Below, in pieces: positions 21,280 to 33,335 of a stretch of 64,000 nucleotides of DNA. The notes under the pieces were generated by a model. It had not been told where the DNA came from, did not search any database, and saw only the letters and a program-made list of their open reading frames with translations. This DNA is from Rhyzopertha dominica (lineage: Eukaryota > Arthropoda > Insecta > Coleoptera > Bostrichidae), in assembly GCA_025024175.1 (NCBI GenBank), contig QCXZ01000138.1, forward strand, positions 43,371,092 to 43,435,091, written 5' to 3'. Every line of letters starts with the position of its first letter. Within the stretch, counting starts at the first letter, position 1. The position numbers and the translations under genes are program-made.

Positions 21280-24200
21280 AAATATTAACGAATAGTTCTG
21301 TTGTACACAAAAATGTGGTGATATAATTTCTCTTGCCATCGAAAAAAGGGTATTTTTGCCTATGGGACGAAGCCATTGCTAAACGTAGGTCGGATAAAGT
21401 ATACAGCGGCTTAAAAATATTTGGATCGGTAAAGAACTGGTGCTAGAAAACGACACGCTGTTTGCTCTGCTTCCGAACAGGCCGAAATTTTAAGTGCGCA
21501 AAAGAAAAATCGATTTATAGTTACAAACAAGACGCAATCATTGTTAATTAATATTAAGGCTTCTTTATTTTTGCATATTATGTTTAGAGGAAATGTATTT
21601 CTGTTGTAAATTTAAGAGATTAAAACTATTTTGCAATAAACGTGCTCTGAAAAAAAAAACTGATTTCGTTGCAAAACCAATACAACAGGTTTTAGAAAAC
21701 TTATAGCTAAGTTGTAGGATACTAATACTTTTACCTTTGTTTATGAAAAACCTAATTTTTATAATAAATAAAACTTTTAAATGCAAATTGCTCAGAAGTT
21801 ACCATCTGTCACATAATTTACTGCCAAGGTCCTCAATGTTAAGACATATTAAGTGGTTAATGTTTGCATATTTATATTGGAGGGGAAAAAAGAACAAATT
21901 TGAACTTTACTTTATGTGTTTCTGAAAGTAATCGTAATAGTAAATTTTAGAACGACTACAAATCAAAATGGCATTATCAGTACTGCCATCATACTTGATA
22001 TTTTACAGTTTCTGAAGTCGTCTTAGCATTGTCATATGATGATGTACCTATGTAAATTCGAGTAAAAACAGTCCCTTACCAAATCTGCGTTATGTCAAGA
22101 TGCTGAATTTTATTGGAAGTACATGTTCAAACCTTCCTTGGTGGACTGCCTAGTTACTACGATTGAAAATATTATCAATACACTTACTCATACGGCACCC
22201 GTCTTTCAAAACTATTATAATTGCTAATTTTCTCCAAACACCATTTATTGCAAAATGTGGCTCATTTTGTAAACAAAATATGAATGAATTTTATCTTGTA
22301 TGTGGTATTTTGTTGCCCCAACGCCTGCTTTTATTTCTCTAACAGATGTCTTTGATCTATTTTGATGTTTTCTGGAACACTATAGTCATTCTCAAGATGT
22401 TCTTTTTTTCTTCACTTTGATTACACTTTCTCTTTGAACCCGACTTGTATCTGTAATTTCGAGTAATTCGGTGAAGATGATGATGACTTACAGGCAAGAA
22501 CAGCTGGAATATTAGTATACGCATTTTCCTGAATCAGTGACCAAACTTCAATTATTTACGAAGCAACCCTCTAGACGTGTATGGCAGACGAACCCTCCCG
22601 GGTAAAACGTGGAAAATATTTGCCTCACCTCAAAACAACTATCGGGAACGTACTCGATCTAAATTTTATGCAGCCATCATAACGCGTATATCTGGCGCCG
22701 TATACCCTCACGTGCCGCTTACATATTCTGAATAACAAAACCCGAAGATCAAGCAGATATTTTATTACATGCTCTACCTGTGGGGTATTACGGCGGCATA
22801 AATCCTGATTAACGTAGCCATTGGCAAACATGGACATGGCATATCTCCGAATTTGGATGCGAGCATTCGTTCATATACACGAGCCTTTTTTATGAATTTC
22901 TATTGCTCTCTGAACGGATGTACATCCCCAGATGCCGAAGAGACAGTGAATTTTTATAGTAAGAGAACGATGGCATTTCTGGCGGTATGATACTCTGGTG
23001 GCCGTAACTTGAACAGTATGAGGATATTCTCGCCGAATATGGTAAGTTTCGTGCTTATTTTATGGGACCAAAGAGAAGAGCAGGCAGTAAAGAAAATTTT
23101 GTTATGGCTATGGCTAATACTTTTGATATAAAGCATGATTTAAGAAATCGCAGTTACCATCGACATCCGTATTCGTTTTTAGAATCATATAAGGGATGTT
23201 AAGCCTTCTGTTCGTCGTTTATGTTGGGATCGATGTTCTTTTAGTGACTGGAAGACATTTCATTGACTAAACGAAAATCTTACGTTACCTTTAATTTAAC
23301 GTTTGTTACATTTATAAGATATTAGTAGACGTGTTTAGTCTTTGTTCTCATGCACATATAGAAAAGTGTTCGCCTGTAAAAAAAATCATGAATATATTTT
23401 TGATGGAGCAGTAACAAATGAAACATAATCTTCAACCGACAGTCTTAATTTTCAATATACCTATGGTCGTCTCCAAAGCATGCTATTAAAAACTCAGCAA
23501 TATTAATTAAATTTGGTATTTATCTGTAAATCAGGTGCTCATCTAAAATAGCATATGCTGTAACACAAACTTCTTTAAAAAAACTAACGACTTTTTGTCA
23601 TTATTGAGTTGCAGATTTGTTATAATGCTGAAAAATTTCCCATTTTTGATTCTCAATTAGATTTATTTAAAAACGAAGTAAAAAGCTACAACATTTTGTA
23701 AAAGTTGATTGAAAATATCGAATTTAGTATTCCTGCAAGCAAAAAATGCCTTAGAAAATTAATTCAAAATATACTGGCAATACACAGGTCACATTTTTAG
23801 GTTCCTAGTGCTCAAAATTTACGCATGGATCTATTAAACAGTTTGCATACATTTTACATTGGAAAAGAAAACATAAAAAATAAAGCCAGCAGAGAGATAG
23901 TTTTTTAACCATAAATAACATCAGATATCAATGACGTCTGTAACAGTTGTGAAGCTTGTTCTACCCTAAAAAAAAACACAATTTTAGAGAATTATTAATT
24001 ACCCATTATATACCAAATCTACCTTGAATTCGCTAAGTTATAGGAGCTGATTTATTCGAATTTAAACAGAATATTATCCTTTGATGGTGGACGAGTTTTT
24101 ACATCGCAAGCACACTCTATTATACTTCCATTGCAAGCTCTCCACTTGAAAGGAAAGGAAATGGGCCCTTTTTCCGAGTACATAACGTCTCAGCAACCGT
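21280..24200. other. Long intergenic stretch, no gene recognised
   Basis: No family recognised. 22.56-23.1 kb is richer in G and C than the neighbouring sequence and gives moderately long frames on both strands (for example 22625-22837 minus), but I cannot match any. Confidence 0.35.
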
Positions 24201-24210
24201 ACCCGACACG

Positions 24211-24345
24211 ACCATTTTCTGCGGCCTTCCATTCCTCAAGGAACCACATTTCGGATAAATACCATGGTCTGCGGCCTTGCATCCCTAGATGGAGCTCACT
24301 TCTGATAAACACCATGGCCTGCGGCCCATCATCCCTCGATGAATT
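24211..24345 (+). repeat. Minisatellite, about three copies of a 50-bp unit
   Basis: Units begin at 24211, 24261 and 24311 with ACCATGGYCTGCGGCC-like text followed by CATCCCTCGATG and, in the first two, a GATAAA(T/C)ACC tail. The period is exactly 50 bp. This accounts for the plus-strand frame at 24131-24382. Similar AATTTAAAC-containing text lies on both sides (about 24060 and 24395), suggesting a slightly larger duplicated region. Confidence 0.8.
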
Positions 24346-24369
24346 TTACCCCTTTAGCCCACGATCCAA

Positions 24370-26030
24370 AAAATCCACCTAATTTATTGTTAGAATTTAA
24401 ACGGAGGTATTTACCTTTGATAATGAACTGTTTCTCATTTGTTTAATTGTTGCATTATATGTACAATATTCACGATATATAAGAGAATGTAATAAAACAG
24501 CTAAAGTTGATTTCTTCCAGACAAGGTACAATTCCTTTTATGCTAGTCACAGCACACACAATCCTCAATTTCCACATCAATCATTTGCTGATTTCTCAAA
24601 AAGTTTTAAACACGTCAAAACAAGTCCACATTATTTGCAGTCCAATGAAAATGATAGACGACTTATTCAAAGAATAAAAATTACTATTAAAATGTTATTT
24701 TTAAAAACGTGATACATAGGAACCTATCATTTCTTAAACTGCTAACCACATCAATAGATTGTGTTATAGGAAGTCCAGGACAGCTGTTCGATAGTAAACG
24801 ATTAAGGGGGTTCTACCGGTAACTACAAAACTACTACGACCAAATTGCGTGTATAACAGCAAGACAAAAACTAGGTTTCAAGAAAAAAATATTTAAAACT
24901 AAAAGTACTATGACAAAAGATGGTTAAAAGATGAGTTTTTGAAATGTTCACCTACAACCAATAATCTTACCTAAATCAAACTGTGACAATGGATCTGTGA
25001 AAACAACCAGGCCAAAGAACTTTAATACTAAATGAAACGATACATAACATATGACTTAATTAACATCGTCGCAGAATATATAAATCATTTCTAATATGCT
25101 TATGTATATATCATTGTTCTGATTTAAATTGATTTCAGTTAGTTGTGTGTTAAAAAATGTACCTACATATAAAAAGGCCACAAAGTTGATCATTAAGTAA
25201 GTAGTTAATTTGTTCATAGAAAACTTTGAAGGGTAGCGATAAATAGTTAGGTTCATGTAATTCAAAATATATTATCTGGCAGAATAAGATCATGCCCTTG
25301 AATTTGGGCAAGAAATAATCTGCACACAAAATTTATTTTCTAGTTGCACCTAAGAAGCACACTTCGTTACGAGAGGGTCATTTCAAATCCTCAAATATCC
25401 GTGAACAAATTTGTGCAGTATCTGGGGCGTATGCAAATATACTGAGCCGGTATGATGAAGTCGGAAATCCCATTTTGATTAAACTTTCTTGAAGTTTATC
25501 AACCCGACATGATGGAGTAGCAAGTGAGGAAAATGTTATTCAAATCCTTGACGGTTGTCCTCATATGTTACACTGCGTTTAGAATAAGGCGCATAATGTT
25601 AGCAGCTGACATTAATATTAAACTCAATGACATGAGATATTTTATCTAATGTTTTCCCATATATATTTCCTTGTATACGACTAAATCCGGTGTTTAACTT
25701 TCACTTAATTTTGTGAAGGTTCAACCGCAAACTGGAATTCCAACTCGTAATAAATAGTCCCAGATTCTCTCAATGACGGCCCAGGGCAGTTTTCAATAAT
25801 TTTATAGGTATCTAAATTTAAAGTACGCAAATTCATGTTTTGCTCGTTCGTATTATCTATTTTTACATCGTGAGAGTTACTTAACGCGGATTGACTAAAT
25901 TCCAAACGACCTGCTTACAATTTAATTAATGGACAAAAAATCTTCGTCACTGGATTCGTCATCTACATTATTAATTAAATTTGCTACCAATCTAGTTCTG
26001 ACGCTTAGTATTTTCCAACTTTCTTCTCAA
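24370..26030. other. Intergenic, no gene recognised
   Basis: AT-rich; short unrelated open frames (25056-25265 minus, 25705-25905 minus). Nothing supported. Confidence 0.4.
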
Positions 26031-26059
26031 TTAATGAAATGCATGCATGTGGTCAAGGC

Positions 26060-26555
26060 AATATAAGCCGGGAGTTGCTTTTACTGTACTGTCCGGTTAT
26101 TTTACCATTGCTTAGACACCTAATAAATACTTGTTTGTTTAGAGAATACGGTCCGTCCCTAACGCATGGAAAATTGCTAAAATTATACCGTTTCCAAAAT
26201 GTCAGAGGTGACATCTTTTGACGAACTTCGTCTGATATCTCTATTGCCGCCAATGTCGAAGGTTTTCGAAAAGATTATAGCACGGCAGATAAAACGGCGC
26301 CTGCAAAATATAACATCTTGCCGCTTAGGCAATCATGCTTTCGAAGGGATATAGTTGCCCTTTTCGGCTTCGTGAGCTTCATGAGCTGCTGGTTTCAATG
26401 CTGGGATATGTTGATTTTTCCCCACCTTCAGCATATCTATCTATCTTCTAAATCGAAGACAGTATACTGCAACGGATGTGGGTGCTTCCGCAGAGGGGAT
26501 TATATCGTCTGGAGTGCCTCAAGGCTCTGTGCTGGGTCCTATTTTGTTTTGTATA
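26060..26555 (+). pseudogene. Second LINE reverse transcriptase relic, 5' part
   Basis: Decayed non-LTR reverse transcriptase. Near 26160-26300, in more than one frame, it gives WKIAKIIPFPK, FDELRLISLLPPMSKVFEKI and ARQIKRRLQ, the fingers region of insect Jockey-like RTs. An internal deletion shortens the middle. 26505-26553 gives SSGVPQGSVLGPILFCIY, the RT block just before the catalytic box. It is then cut by the palindromic element at 26558 and resumes at 27546. It is a different subfamily from the relic at 9.1-11.2 kb, judging by motif wording. Confidence 0.87.
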
Positions 26556-26557
26556 TA

Positions 26558-27543
26558 CAGGGTCCGCCGCTTAAAACTCCCCAGGCTCGTATTTTCGCTA
26601 TTTTTTTAGGTACAACCTTAAGTTATATATGAAATTGTAGGTTCTTTTAAACTCTTTAAAAATATAATATTGTGTCCAAAAATTTTATTGTAAATATTTT
26701 CTAACCTTACCCCGTATAATAAATATTGCTTTATAGTTGGATACCGCCTTTTATTTTCTTCAATTTGTGTCTTTACCATGCATGCGTAATTTTTACACCT
26801 TCTTAGTGAAAAACAAGAAAAACTATTCGCCGTCATTTTTGTTAATAGGGTTGGTCAGAATTTTTTAAGTGTTATTTTAGTAGCTTATTACGTTACAAAT
26901 TATGACTACATACCCATCGCTGCACACAAAACCCCAAAATTTGGAGTAACTTTTTAATAAATAAAGTACAAAGTTCGTTCTACAGAGGAAGAGGCTAGAA
27001 AACGAAACCCTGCGATGAAGTTAGTTTGGTTTTCTACACCACGCACTAGCCTCATCGCAGGGCTTCGTTTCCTAGCCTCTCTCCCTCTGTAGAACGAACT
27101 TTGTACTTTATTTATTTAAAAGTTACTCCAGATTTTGGGGTTTTGTGTGCAGCGATGGGTATGTAGGCATAATTTGTACCGTAATAAGCTACTAAAGTAA
27201 CACTTAAAAAATTCTGAACAACCCTATTAACAAAAACAAAAATGGCGGCGACTAGTTTTTCTTGTTTTTCACTAAGAAGGAGTAAAAATTACGCATAATG
27301 TTAAAGACACAAATTGAAGAAAATAAAAGCCGGCACCCAACTATAAAGCAATATTTGTTATACGTGGTAAGGTTAAAAAATGTTTACAAAAATTATCTTT
27401 ATTCGCAAAATATGATAATCTGCAACATCCAATATTCTATTTTAAAGAGTTTAAAAAGACCTACAATTTGACATATAACTTAAGTTTGTACCTAAAAAAA
27501 TAAAGAAAAAACGAGCCCGGGGAGTTTTAGGTAGCGGACCCTG
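26558..27543. mobile_element. 986-bp palindromic (fold-back) TA-type element inserted in a LINE
   Basis: Begins CAGGGTCCGCC and ends in the inverted form; almost the whole element is two inverted arms of roughly 490 bp meeting near 27045. It is flanked by TATA on both sides. Removing the element and one TA lets the LINE frame read on (FCIY then TCNLLPCMNH), which favours a TA target duplication. Removing four bases instead gives a stop. TA duplication suggests a Tc1/mariner-related origin but no transposase is encoded and the superfamily is not proven. The arms contain the text also present in the damaged copy at 12798-13605. Long self-complementary arms could form one large hairpin RNA if transcribed. 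Confidence 0.85.
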
Positions 27544-27545
27544 TA

Positions 27546-28270
27546 TACATGTAACTTGCTGCCTTGTATGAATCACTGCACTCCTTAGGTATACGCTGAT
27601 GATACACAGATTAATTATATGTTTCGCCTTATAAATGTAGATTATGCAAACAATGCAATTAACGAGGATTTGAGACAGTTACTGCAAGTTTCGTCCCAAC
27701 ATCAGATGACCACAAACCCACTAAAGAGTTCTGTATTAGTATTTGGCAAAAATAGAGAACTGGCTGAAAAACTTTTTGAAATGATCAGTGACAGTGTGCT
27801 GTAGTGCTCAAGGGTGGTAAAGAGTTTGGGTGTAGAATTAAATACGGAACTGCGGCTTACAGGTCACGTAACAAAAAAAAAGATAAATGCTGCATATATT
27901 AATTTAAAAAAATGGTATCCTCATAGATACGTTCTGCCACCTAGACTAAAGATAGCGCTGACGGACACAACGTTATTGTGTCATATGAATTACTGCGATG
28001 TCCTTAATGGTCCATAGCGGATGCAAACCGTATTGAGCGTGTACAATAATCTTGTTTAAGGTTTATTTACTCAATTAGAAAATATTTTCCAGTTTCCCAA
28101 AAGCTAAAATTTGCTGGTTGGTTGAGCATGGCGTACAAACGTGAATTGCATAATATATATGGACATGGCTTTGTCCCCCCCCCCCATATCAACCTGATAT
28201 GATTAAAGTTCAAATGATACGGGAGAAGACAAGCAACTTTTAGTCCTCTATCTCTGACCATATGGTATTG
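27546..28270 (+). pseudogene. Second LINE reverse transcriptase relic, 3' part with YADD box
   Basis: Continues the relic at 26060-26555. 27589-27609 reads VYADDTQ, the catalytic YADD box. 27619-27804 reads FRLINVDYANNAINEDLRQLLQ and onward as an open frame. After a stop, 27814-28017 reads VKSLGVELNTELRLTGHVT and ends LCHMNYCDVLNGP. In other frames ANRIERVQNNLV-like and IRKYFPVSQKLKFAGWLSMAYKRELHN follow up to about 28150. Damage is limited to a few stops and frameshifts, so most of the palm and thumb can be followed. Confidence 0.88.
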
Positions 28271-28289
28271 TTTTCAAAACTTCCAACGA

Positions 28290-28620
28290 CTGTTTTATTA
28301 TGTTTTTTTTCAAATGAAAGGTCACTTGCATGAATGTCCTTTTGTTAGATGAACTATATGTAATTTTTTCTGTTTGTATCGAATGGTAGCATTGTCCATC
28401 ACAACCACAATACTTCTTTGAGAAATTAGGATGCCATTTTTTGGAAAACCGACGTTTAAATTATCACGGTAATTCACCTTTGCTTCTTTAATATCTTTTG
28501 TAGAAAGCAGTAAAGCGACACTTACCCAAGCAACGCCAGATCTAGCATGAAATATTATAACACGTTTGCTCCGTTATGGTGCAGTCGTTACTATCAAACC
28601 AGTGATCGAGGGCCACATTA
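28290..28620 (-). pseudogene. Second DDE_3-type transposase relic (minus strand)
   Basis: Same family as 16277-16840 but a different segment. On the minus strand, one open frame from about 28572 reads SKRVIIFHARSGVAWVSVAL, then LLSTKDIKEAKVNYRDNLN. After a shortened stretch it reads SIVVVMDNAT (second catalytic aspartate) and runs to a stop near 28330. The segment between RDNLN and SIVVV lacks the usual FENWF-LLP block, and the C-terminal part with the third acidic residue is missing. The 186-residue frame 28574-29134 overlapping its upstream part is not coding (see rejected items). Confidence 0.78.
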
Positions 28621-28829
28621 TTCTTGTTAATTGTTTTCTAACAACCCAATTCTTTAAAAAAAAATACGATAATGCTTCTGGCAACAGTTGATATCCAAAA
28701 CATAGTAAACTTGTAAAGTCTAAGCGGTTAAAACAATATTCGTTCCACTTAAATATGTATAAATAGATTTTATCGCCTATATAAAGTAAGTGTGTTCTAT
28801 AGGTGAAACAGGCAAATTTAAACAAAAAA

Positions 28830-29089
28830 GATTTCGCTTTGGCCGAAAATTGAACTCGTACCTTTGGAATGGCGCTCCATTGAGCATACCAACACACTAC
28901 CAAAGCACAAATGGTAAACGGCCAAAACTTATATTGCGCTAGATGGCGGGCTATTAGGCTTACTGTTAATTTAGATAACAGAAATAAACCTTGGGCCTTT
29001 GTAACTTGTGTTTTGGTAGTGTGTTGCCATTCATCTTGGAGCACCATTCCAAAGGTCCGAGTTCGATTGTCGGCCAAAACTAAATCTTC
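28830..29089. repeat. Inverted pair of tRNA-like (SINE-type) sequences
   Basis: Two arms of about 80 bp, 28830-28910 and 29005-29089, are inverted copies of each other (around 80 percent similar by eye) separated by about 95 bp. Reading the right arm forward, TTGGTAGTGTGTTG resembles a pol III A box and GAGTTCGATTG resembles a B box, spaced as in a tRNA, with CCATTCCAAAGGTC between. This suggests tRNA-derived SINE heads in head-to-head arrangement, not functional tRNAs: no clean acceptor stem or anticodon arm is visible. Confidence 0.5.
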
Positions 29090-29149
29090 TTTATCAGTAA
29101 AGCACACATTTAATATGTTTTCCTTATGCATCATATATTATTCTCCTTA

Positions 29150-31990
29150 TTGATCTGGTGGTCCAAATAGAGACTTTCCATGACCCTTTCTAACTGCCCA
29201 ACTGTGTCATTTAAAGTTCCATAAAGTTTCCATGATTTTAAATAAGCGTACACAATCCATATTAAGATTTTAGCAAGTGTCAGCAGATCAAGAAATTGGA
29301 CATTGTCATGCGTTACAATTTCAACGTCTTCTTTCGCTGTTGATGTGTTCATTGTCCTTGTACCAAAGTTTCCACGTGTCGAAGGTATAAAAAAATTACA
29401 ATCGAAATTAATTAATTATCTTGTTTCAATAGAATCTTGAGAAGGACTATTTTGTAAATGACAGTTGCAAATGATTCGCTGTAAAGAACAAAATTACACG
29501 AATGAAAAACCACCTCGACACTTCAATAGACCAAAAATTACAAATTACAAAATTAGCATCGGATTACTTATAAAGGGTCTTTATTACCTATGTACGACCT
29601 CGCTGTCCCGACAATATCAAATAGAAAACATTTTGGAATGTAGTGTCAAATTAGATATAATACGATGAAATTAGGATAAGGGCGAGTGCGATCACAGGAA
29701 ATATCCACAATAATACATAATATTTTACACAAGTACCAGGAAAACAGCTATTTATTTGATCGAATGTTTACCGTCTTCTAAAAGTTTATTTTAATTCACC
29801 TATTGCCTGCATCTCACGGAGACAAATAATTATCTTTAAATTCTCTGTAGCAGCCTCCGTCAGGACGAATATCCAAGGATTAGTAACAAATTTTAAATGA
29901 CTTAGTTTCTCATCTAAGACCTACGATACAGTGTCTCACACAAGTAGTTGAATCAAAACTATATATATCTTTAGGTAAATTTTAGCATTACAAGCGGTAG
30001 ATCTATTGTCACTGTCGACTTTAGTATTTTCCAGTATATTTGATCGTACTAAAACTAACAAAAACAGGGATTAGTTTTCCTGGACTATATATTTGACTAA
30101 ACGAAATAGATGGGGTTGGCACCTGCTGTTTACCTAACCCGATTCCAAGTTAAAGAACTACCTTTGTACCTAAACCACAAAGGAACAATATACACGACTG
30201 TTTAAATTTAGTGTCACAAACCTGTATACATGGCGAAATTATTCCGATTGTAAACTAGGGGGACACAAAGGTACCCAGCGGCCTGGATATTAATTAATTA
30301 ATATCCACACTGGAAATTTAACAAAGACGACGACCGTTCCAGACAAACACCACGGTGTATTTGCATATCATAGGACACAAGCGGCGTTGCCAGCTTCTAA
30401 AGATGTTTATTGAGAAATAGGATTGCGGAAGTACAGTGTTAGTAATTTCATAATTCATTTTTGTATTGTCTATGTTAAGAATTTTGCTACTTTTTCGACA
30501 AACATCCAATATTTGTATCTCATTATCTCGCGTTACTGAAATAGTCTATTTACTAGTATCTAACAATGAAAGACGAACCGCGCAAGTCACTTTTGGGTGA
30601 ACGTAGTTATAAAAAATGTGAAATTTGCAAATTTTGTACTTAAAACCTTCCGTGTAGACCAAAATCGTCATTATTCTTTAATTATTGTACATCGGGTGAC
30701 AATTGTAAAAGAAACCAATAAAGATAATCGAACAATCCCAGAACATCTTCTTTGCAGGTTACAGCATCCATTAGCAAATCTATTCAGTCACTTGGTAAAC
30801 TAGCAACAATTTCATGCTAGCTAGATCATCTAGAGAGTGTTGTTCTTTTTCGACATTCGCTGTACTTTATTACATTACTGAACTTCTCCTTCAGCAACGT
30901 AGGCATATTATTTCTCCGCAAAAATAAATCATATTTGCGATTGAAGCTTTTTGGCTCTCTCTACTAAAGTTCTGTCAATCCGCTCAAGTAGATAATATTA
31001 CGTTCGTTAAAGCTCATTTGACCTTTAATCTTTGACTTTTGATTTGAACCTTTAACTTTTAATGCTTGTTTTATGTCGTACATTTTTTATTTAATGATGT
31101 TTTTCTTGAAAATCATTATCATAGGATCATACACATATGCATTCTATTGCGCAGCATTTATGCTTTCACAACGAATGTTCAAAATAATTTCCGTCCTCCT
31201 CAAAACAGTGGCAGAATCATTGTTCGAACTCCTGGAGCACATTCCCAAAGATTTCGTTTGGAATATTTTTCAATTGTGAGAGGTTGGGTTTTACAAACTA
31301 CCGATTTCGGATGACCCCAGAGAAAACAATCAGTTGGTGATAAATCTGATGACCGATGTGTGTATTATGTAGAAACCCCCCTGCAAGTCCACTCTGGTTT
31401 GGGTAATTACCACCCAGCTAACCATATTCATCAGTTTAATTATCTAAGCACTAAACTATCAACTGTTGTATTATAGCATCCCTTAAAATGCCAGTTAAAT
31501 TTTATAGGGGTGCAATTTGTAGCGCTTTAGAACTTTTGTCACGGATCCAGATGTAATCATGTTGCACTAGCTGTCTCCCAACTGACAGATTTTCGTTGAT
31601 CGCGAAATCACAAAGTACTTAATTTTAAGCAGCTATTCGGTTGCCTTCTCTTCTTATTAACCACTGGCTTAGTGTTTAGGGTATCTTTAATTGAAAACCG
31701 CTGCTCAAATTCATTTGAACACCTTCAGCAGTACCGTAAACGATAACTTCAACAGTTCAAACGAACTAGGTAGGTACTCTTTATTTTATTGATTCTGGAA
31801 GGGCTCGTTTTAGATTATTGGGTAACTTTGCGCTATTCCATCCAAGGTTTATCTGACGATTTGATAAAATTTAATGTATTGTTATCAACAAAAAATGACT
31901 ACTTTGATTCAGTCTACACAGCTAGCATGAGATTGTTATGCAATCTGCCATCTAGATAGTTTGCGAAGCGGCCGACTAAATTTGCTAAAA
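29150..31990. other. Long intergenic stretch; one perfect palindrome
   Basis: No gene recognised. The only structured site noticed is a perfect 22-bp palindrome, GGATATTAATTAATTAATATCC, at 30285-30306. A stretch at 31.18-31.38 kb has overlapping open frames (31066-31314, 31073-31279) without a family match. Confidence 0.4.
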
Positions 31991-31999
31991 CTCGGGTTC

Positions 32000-32720
32000 T
32001 TTGAAGGTGGCGGACAACTAGAAGCACTAATGTTCCACTGCCACACAATGTTTAGTGCTTCCTTAGTGCTTCTTAGTGCTTTATTTCGGTACCCTAGCGA
32101 ACAACGCAACCTCTAGATATAAGAAAATATTTTTAGTCACATTTAGCGGGCAAATGGAGGCACTAGTGTTCAACTACCCTACAGTATTTAGTGCTCCGTT
32201 AGTGCTTCATATCAAAACCGCAACGGACACAGCCTTTTTAGATATAAGTAATTTTTTTATCTGCCAACTTATTCACATTTAGCGGACAACTACAAACAAT
32301 AACGATCTATTACCCCAAAGGACATGCCATTCTTGAGATATAAGCAAATGTTTATTATTTGCAGTATGTGTAGTTGGCGGTCAGATAAAGGCTCAAAAGT
32401 CTTCTACTACCCCATAATCTTTAGTGCTTCGATAGTGATTTTTAGTACTTCGTACTGGAACTCCAGTGTATGTACATCCCTTTCTAGAGATGTAAGCAAA
32501 TGCTAATTGTCTGCCGAGTATGAGGTTGGCGGACAACTAAAAACACTAATGTTATACAACCTCAAGACGTTTAAAAGCTTCGTAGTGTTTCATACCAAAT
32601 TAGAACACAACTATTTTTGAGATATAAACAACTCTCTTCACCAGAATCAGTAAATCTACTACCCCATGATGCTTAGTGCTTCATTAGTGTGTATCAGTGC
32701 TTCGGGATGAGATTCCAGAA
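32000..32720 (+). repeat. Diverged tandem array, unit about 130-150 bp
   Basis: A block order recurs roughly five times: GGCGGACAACTA-A-CACTAATGTT, CTACCCCA-A-T-TTTAGTGCTTC-TTAGTGCTT, then GAACACAAC-TTT-TAGATATAAGCAAAT. The GCGGACAACT anchor or its variants are near 32010, 32146, 32280, 32377 and 32527. TTAGTGCTT itself is repeated two or three times per unit. The units are heavily mutated, so this is an old satellite or minisatellite. Confidence 0.75.
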
Positions 32721-32724
32721 TACA

Positions 32725-33335
32725 TTTCGAAATTGCTAATCGAGATATTAATAAATTAATTAGTATATCCGTTGTCTTCGTAGTCTGTTGAATTACCAAC
32801 TCTGTAGTGAAATCTTAAAATAAGCTGAAAAATGGTGAAAGAAACTCGACACTTTTCCTCAACTCCCTCAACTTCCGCTTTAATTGTAAAACCCAAAAAA
32901 TAACAAGCGTAAAGGGCTGAAATTCCATTAATATTATTTGCAGCTACATTACATGCTTACAAATCGTCTATTGATATTTCAGGATTAGCCCTAGAAAATA
33001 TATAAAAATATATAAAACTTGCCCTTCTTTGTTCTCGCTATGGAGCTGAATTGAAATGAGGTTTTCCACAAATATTCATCAATTTCTTGATAACAAAAAC
33101 TGTTGCAACCTTGTAGCACATGGTTGGGTAGCATCTTTCACTGGCGAACCAACTCTGGGAACGGAATTGTTATGCAAAAATAGAGTTGGCGTTGATAGGG
33201 CCGAGTAGACCTTTAAAGTTACGTCTTTCGTACTCTTCCTCGATTCTAGTGAAACGGTTTTGGAGTTATTTGATTATCTTTTGAGGTTCAAAAGTTACAG
33301 TTACCTGGTCCTTTTACAATTGTCATCCGCTATAT
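32725..33335. other. Intergenic up to the start of the duplicated block
   Basis: No gene or repeat recognised. It ends where homology with the sequence after the scaffold gap begins (33336). Confidence 0.45.

Noticed and set aside
20968..21281. Two overlapping plus-strand frames
   Set aside because: Antisense to the mariner-like C-terminal relic.
28168..28185. Run of C near 28.17 kb
   Set aside because: Simple homopolymer, possibly length-variable by sequencing; no associated structure.
28574..29134. 186-codon open frame on the minus strand
   Set aside because: It spans both arms of the inverted tRNA-like repeat and runs into a transposase relic read in another frame. The protein has no recognisable domain and repeats itself in opposite sense because of the inverted arms.
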